Positions 5,433 to 7,057 of a stretch of DNA of 7,057 bases are shown here, one piece after another (the stretch's first letter is position 1; each line of letters opens with the position of its first letter). A program made the position numbers and the translations under genes. Where the stretch lies: positions 1 through 7,057 of the forward strand of contig JAIXZU010000072.1 in the NCBI GenBank assembly GCA_027489415.1. The letters are read 5' to 3'. This DNA comes from Alphaproteobacteria bacterium (lineage in GTDB: Bacteria > Pseudomonadota > Alphaproteobacteria > UBA2136 > UBA6156). The notes under the pieces are model-generated. The model was not told the origin of the DNA, did not search any database, and worked only from the letters and a program-made list of their open reading frames with translations.

Positions 5433-6083
5433 TCAGAATGCGCGGTTTTGGTTGTACTTTTCGCTGAAGGGGTCCAGCAGGGCTTTGCCCCAGGCGCCGA
5501 TTTCCCGAAGGAGGACTTTTTTGGTCCACCAGAGGGTGGCGCGGAGGGCGCTCATGTCCTTCACGTAAGGCAGATAGGTGCCGCCGCACGGCGCGCTGTG
5601 AACGAGGTGCTTGACGTCCCTCCAGCTAAGCCCTGCCCTTTCCGCCTGCTTGCGCAGGAGGTAGCGGGTGCGTGGTATGTAAGGCCAGTTGATGACCAGA
5701 TTTACATGGTGGCCATGAGCGAGATATTCCCGCACGATGGTGGCACAGGTGGTGCTGATGGAGCTCACATCAGCATGATCATGGGTGAAAATGCGATTTT
5801 CGAGCAGCTCGGAGTACTGGCCATAGGTTGTCTCATGGTTCGCAAACTTATACCTGAACCACTCTTCCATGATTTTCGCTTCGGTTTGCTTGGTATGTAA
5901 CATACTTGGTTGATGACAGCCGAAAAAGGCGTAAATGCCTCGCGGCTGTTCAAAATTGACTTCATGGACGTAAACGGCCTTTAGGCGAGCAAAACCTATG
6001 TGATTGGTAGGCAACGAGATATCGCCTGAACCAAAAATGCAGAATACGTGCAGGGGGGATGAGAGGTTGTTGAGAGCGCCCAT
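5433..6083 (-). CDS. Hypothetical protein, 216 residues (orphan)
   Basis: I cannot assign this to a family. ATG at 6083 is preceded by a full AGGAGG with 5 bases between, and a good promoter lies about 50 bases further upstream, so the start is well supported. The product lacks a signal peptide and an obvious membrane segment. It is rich in His and aromatic residues. An N-terminal part (VFCIFGSGDISLPTNHIGFA) resembles an alpha/beta core strand with a Gly turn. The central FTHDHADVSSISTTCATIV carries closely spaced His/Asp residues that could bind metal, but I see no complete known motif. The C-terminal third is basic and Trp-rich (RTRYLLRKQAERAGLSWRDV, ALRATLWWTKKVLLREIGAW), which might contact nucleic acid. 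The antisense plus-strand frame is a shadow. Confidence 0.75.
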   Translation of the reverse strand: MGALNNLSSPLHVFCIFGSGDISLPTNHIGFARLKAVYVHEVNFEQPRGIYAFFGCHQPSMLHTKQTEAKIMEEWFRYKFANHETTYGQYSELLENRIFTHDHADVSSISTTCATIVREYLAHGHHVNLVINWPYIPRTRYLLRKQAERAGLSWRDVKHLVHSAPCGGTYLPYVKDMSALRATLWWTKKVLLREIGAWGKALLDPFSEKYNQNRAF

Positions 6084-6134
6084 AGGGGCCTCCTGTTCAA
6101 GAGAAATGGGATGGGTGGTTCAGATTCAGTTTTT

Positions 6135-6163
6135 TGTATACTTTCAGATTTAAGGGATTGCAA
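6135..6163 (-). promoter_or_regulatory. Sigma-70-type promoter for the 216-residue gene
   Basis: On the minus strand, TTGCAA (6163-6158) and TATACA (6140-6135) are separated by exactly 17 bases. Transcription would start near 6128, giving a leader of about 45 bases to the ATG at 6083. This is the best promoter match in the window. Confidence 0.65.
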
Positions 6164-6196
6164 GGGGTTGGTATTACGGGAACTTGGGAATAACCC

Positions 6197-6225
6197 TTGA
6201 ATGGAGTGGGTTATAGGACTATATG
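6197..6225 (+). promoter_or_regulatory. Possible promoter for mnmA
   Basis: TTGAAT (6197-6202) and TATATG (6220-6225) are 17 bases apart, each matching four of six consensus bases. Transcription would start near 6232. This favours the downstream GTG start of mnmA (about 57-base leader) over the ATG at 6232, which would be leaderless. It lies back to back with the minus-strand promoter at 6135-6163. Confidence 0.45.
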
Positions 6226-6235
6226 GGGGGTATGA

Positions 6236-6265
6236 GGAACCAGGAACCAGAAACGAGGAACCAGG
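6236..6265 (+). repeat. Heptanucleotide tandem repeat (GGAACCA)x4 in the mnmA leader
   Basis: Copies begin at 6236, 6243, 6250 (degenerate, GAAACGA) and 6257, in perfect 7-base register. The unit is not a multiple of three, so any change in copy number would shift the frame from an ATG at 6232. This suggests that the stretch is an untranslated leader or, less likely, a slippage-prone switch. Confidence 0.75.
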
Positions 6266-6288
6266 CAGAGCTTTTGGAAGGCCTTGGC

Positions 6289-7057
6289 GTGAGCATTCCG
6301 GCGCTTGTTCCGGGAAAGGCCCCTTCCGAGACGACCGTGGTGGTAGCGATGAGTGGCGGCGTGGACAGCAGTGCCACGGCGGCGTTGTGCAAGGCGGCGG
6401 GGTATAACACCATTGGGATGACGCTTCAGCTTTGGGATTACACCCCCGCGAGCAACGGCGGGACGACGAAGCAATTCGGAACCTGCTGCGCGCTGGACGA
6501 TGTTTACGATGCGCGGCGGGTTTGCCAGACGATTGGCATACCCCACTATGTTCTGAACATGGAAAGCGCGTTTAAAGAGGCCGTGATTGACGACTTTGTG
6601 GAGACGTATCTGGCAGGGGCGACGCCCATACCGTGCGTGCGGTGCAACCAGCGGATTAAGTTCAAAGAGCTGTTGGACAAAGCCAAGACGCTGGGGGCGG
6701 ATGTGTTGGTGACCGGGCATTATGTGATTAAAGACCGCGTGGGCGGGGTGGAGGTTATCCGGCAGGCGGAGGATGGGACGAAAGACCAGACTTATTACCT
6801 GTTCACGACCACGCCGGAGCAGCTGGCTTTTCTCGAGTTTCCGCTAGGCAAGTTGACCAAGCCGCAGGTGCGCGAGCTTTCCAAGGCCATGGGCTTGCAT
6901 GTTCACCACAAAAAAGACAGTTACGACATTTGCTTTGTGCCCGGTGGCGACTACAAGGCGGTGGTGAAGAAGTTTGCGCCGGAAGCGGATAAAGCGGGCG
7001 ATATTGTGGATGTGGATGGACGCAAAGTTGGACGACATGAAGGTATTGTGGGTTACA
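6289..7057 (+). CDS. mnmA: tRNA-specific 2-thiouridylase MnmA (N-terminal 256 residues; cut by window end)
   Basis: MnmA adenylates and thiolates U34 of tRNA Lys, Glu and Gln in the cytoplasm, using sulfur relayed from a cysteine desulfurase. From the GTG start, the PP-loop SGGVDSS is at residues 22-28, the alphaproteobacterial CCALDDVYDARRVC segment follows, and PCVRCNQRIKFKEL carries the catalytic Cys119. TGHYV and DQTYYLF come next, then SYDICFVPGGDY with the second catalytic Cys215. The window ends at GRHEGIVGY, just where the family's GYTIGQRKG motif begins; full length is usually about 360-400 residues. GTG 6289 has GGAAGG 7 bases upstream and yields the family-like short N-terminus. 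The frame is open to ATG 6232 (or 6223), but that extension covers the heptamer repeat. Tyr replaces the Gln I would expect in SQDICFV, a mild oddity. Confidence 0.95.
   Translation, partial: MSIPALVPGKAPSETTVVVAMSGGVDSSATAALCKAAGYNTIGMTLQLWDYTPASNGGTTKQFGTCCALDDVYDARRVCQTIGIPHYVLNMESAFKEAVIDDFVETYLAGATPIPCVRCNQRIKFKELLDKAKTLGADVLVTGHYVIKDRVGGVEVIRQAEDGTKDQTYYLFTTTPEQLAFLEFPLGKLTKPQVRELSKAMGLHVHHKKDSYDICFVPGGDYKAVVKKFAPEADKAGDIVDVDGRKVGRHEGIVGY

Noticed and set aside
5448..5900. Plus-strand 150-codon frame antisense to the 216-residue gene
   Set aside because: The minus-strand gene has a consensus promoter, AGGAGG and a terminator, while this frame has Gly/Ala-rich composition typical of an antisense shadow and starts just after the convergent terminator.
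5892..5906. Short inverted repeat GTATG-TAA-CATAC
   Set aside because: A 5-bp stem without a T run, located inside the coding region of the 216-residue gene; expected by chance.
6349..6351. ATG inside the VVVAMSGGVDSS motif as mnmA start
   Set aside because: Starting there would remove the first beta strand (VVVA) that precedes the PP-loop in MnmA, and no ribosome binding site is well placed.

Overview
The window most likely comes from an uncultivated or little-studied alphaproteobacterium. The partial MnmA at the right end has the alphaproteobacterial pattern (a CCALDDVYDARRVC segment and a DICFVPGGDY motif). The large fibre-like protein on the left resembles modular secreted proteins I associate with Micavibrio-like and other metagenomic alphaproteobacteria; that lineage is an inference, not a demonstration. 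There are no tRNA or rRNA genes, CRISPR arrays, transposases or integrases.

Layout. (1) Positions 1-4493, minus strand: one uninterrupted reading frame of 1,497 codons that starts at 4493 and runs off the left edge. It begins with a signal peptide and is then a mosaic of repeated modules: five GTTWGYL linker repeats, three C1q-like domains, three copies of an unnamed cysteine-containing module (PDAIMC...NFIG) and three TDV/YNGTSW linkers. It ends in phage tail-fibre-like segments (NTGIYHP..., VGIG, FVGDGSQLTG). The missing C-terminus may be an intramolecular chaperone of the tail-fibre type. (2) 4494-4721: divergent promoter region with a tandem 9-bp repeat. (3) 4722-5003: an 84-codon plus-strand gene of unknown function with a strong ribosome binding site and its own terminator. 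(4) 5026-5425: a 107-codon plus-strand gene of unknown function with its own weak promoter; its last codons lie inside a 15-bp bidirectional terminator. (5) 5433-6163: a 216-codon minus-strand orphan gene, convergent with the previous one, with a consensus-like promoter and ribosome binding site. (6) 6197-7057: a promoter, a heptanucleotide tandem repeat and the first two thirds of mnmA (tRNA 2-thiouridylase), cut by the right edge.

The genes do not form one operon. Each appears to be its own transcription unit, with divergent promoters at 4494-4721 and 6084-6288 and a convergent terminator at 5393-5425. mnmA is core housekeeping and the other four genes are accessory or lineage-specific. The exported C1q/tail-fibre mosaic is the most interesting object: it looks like a long extracellular fibre that diversifies by recombination among its own repeated modules.
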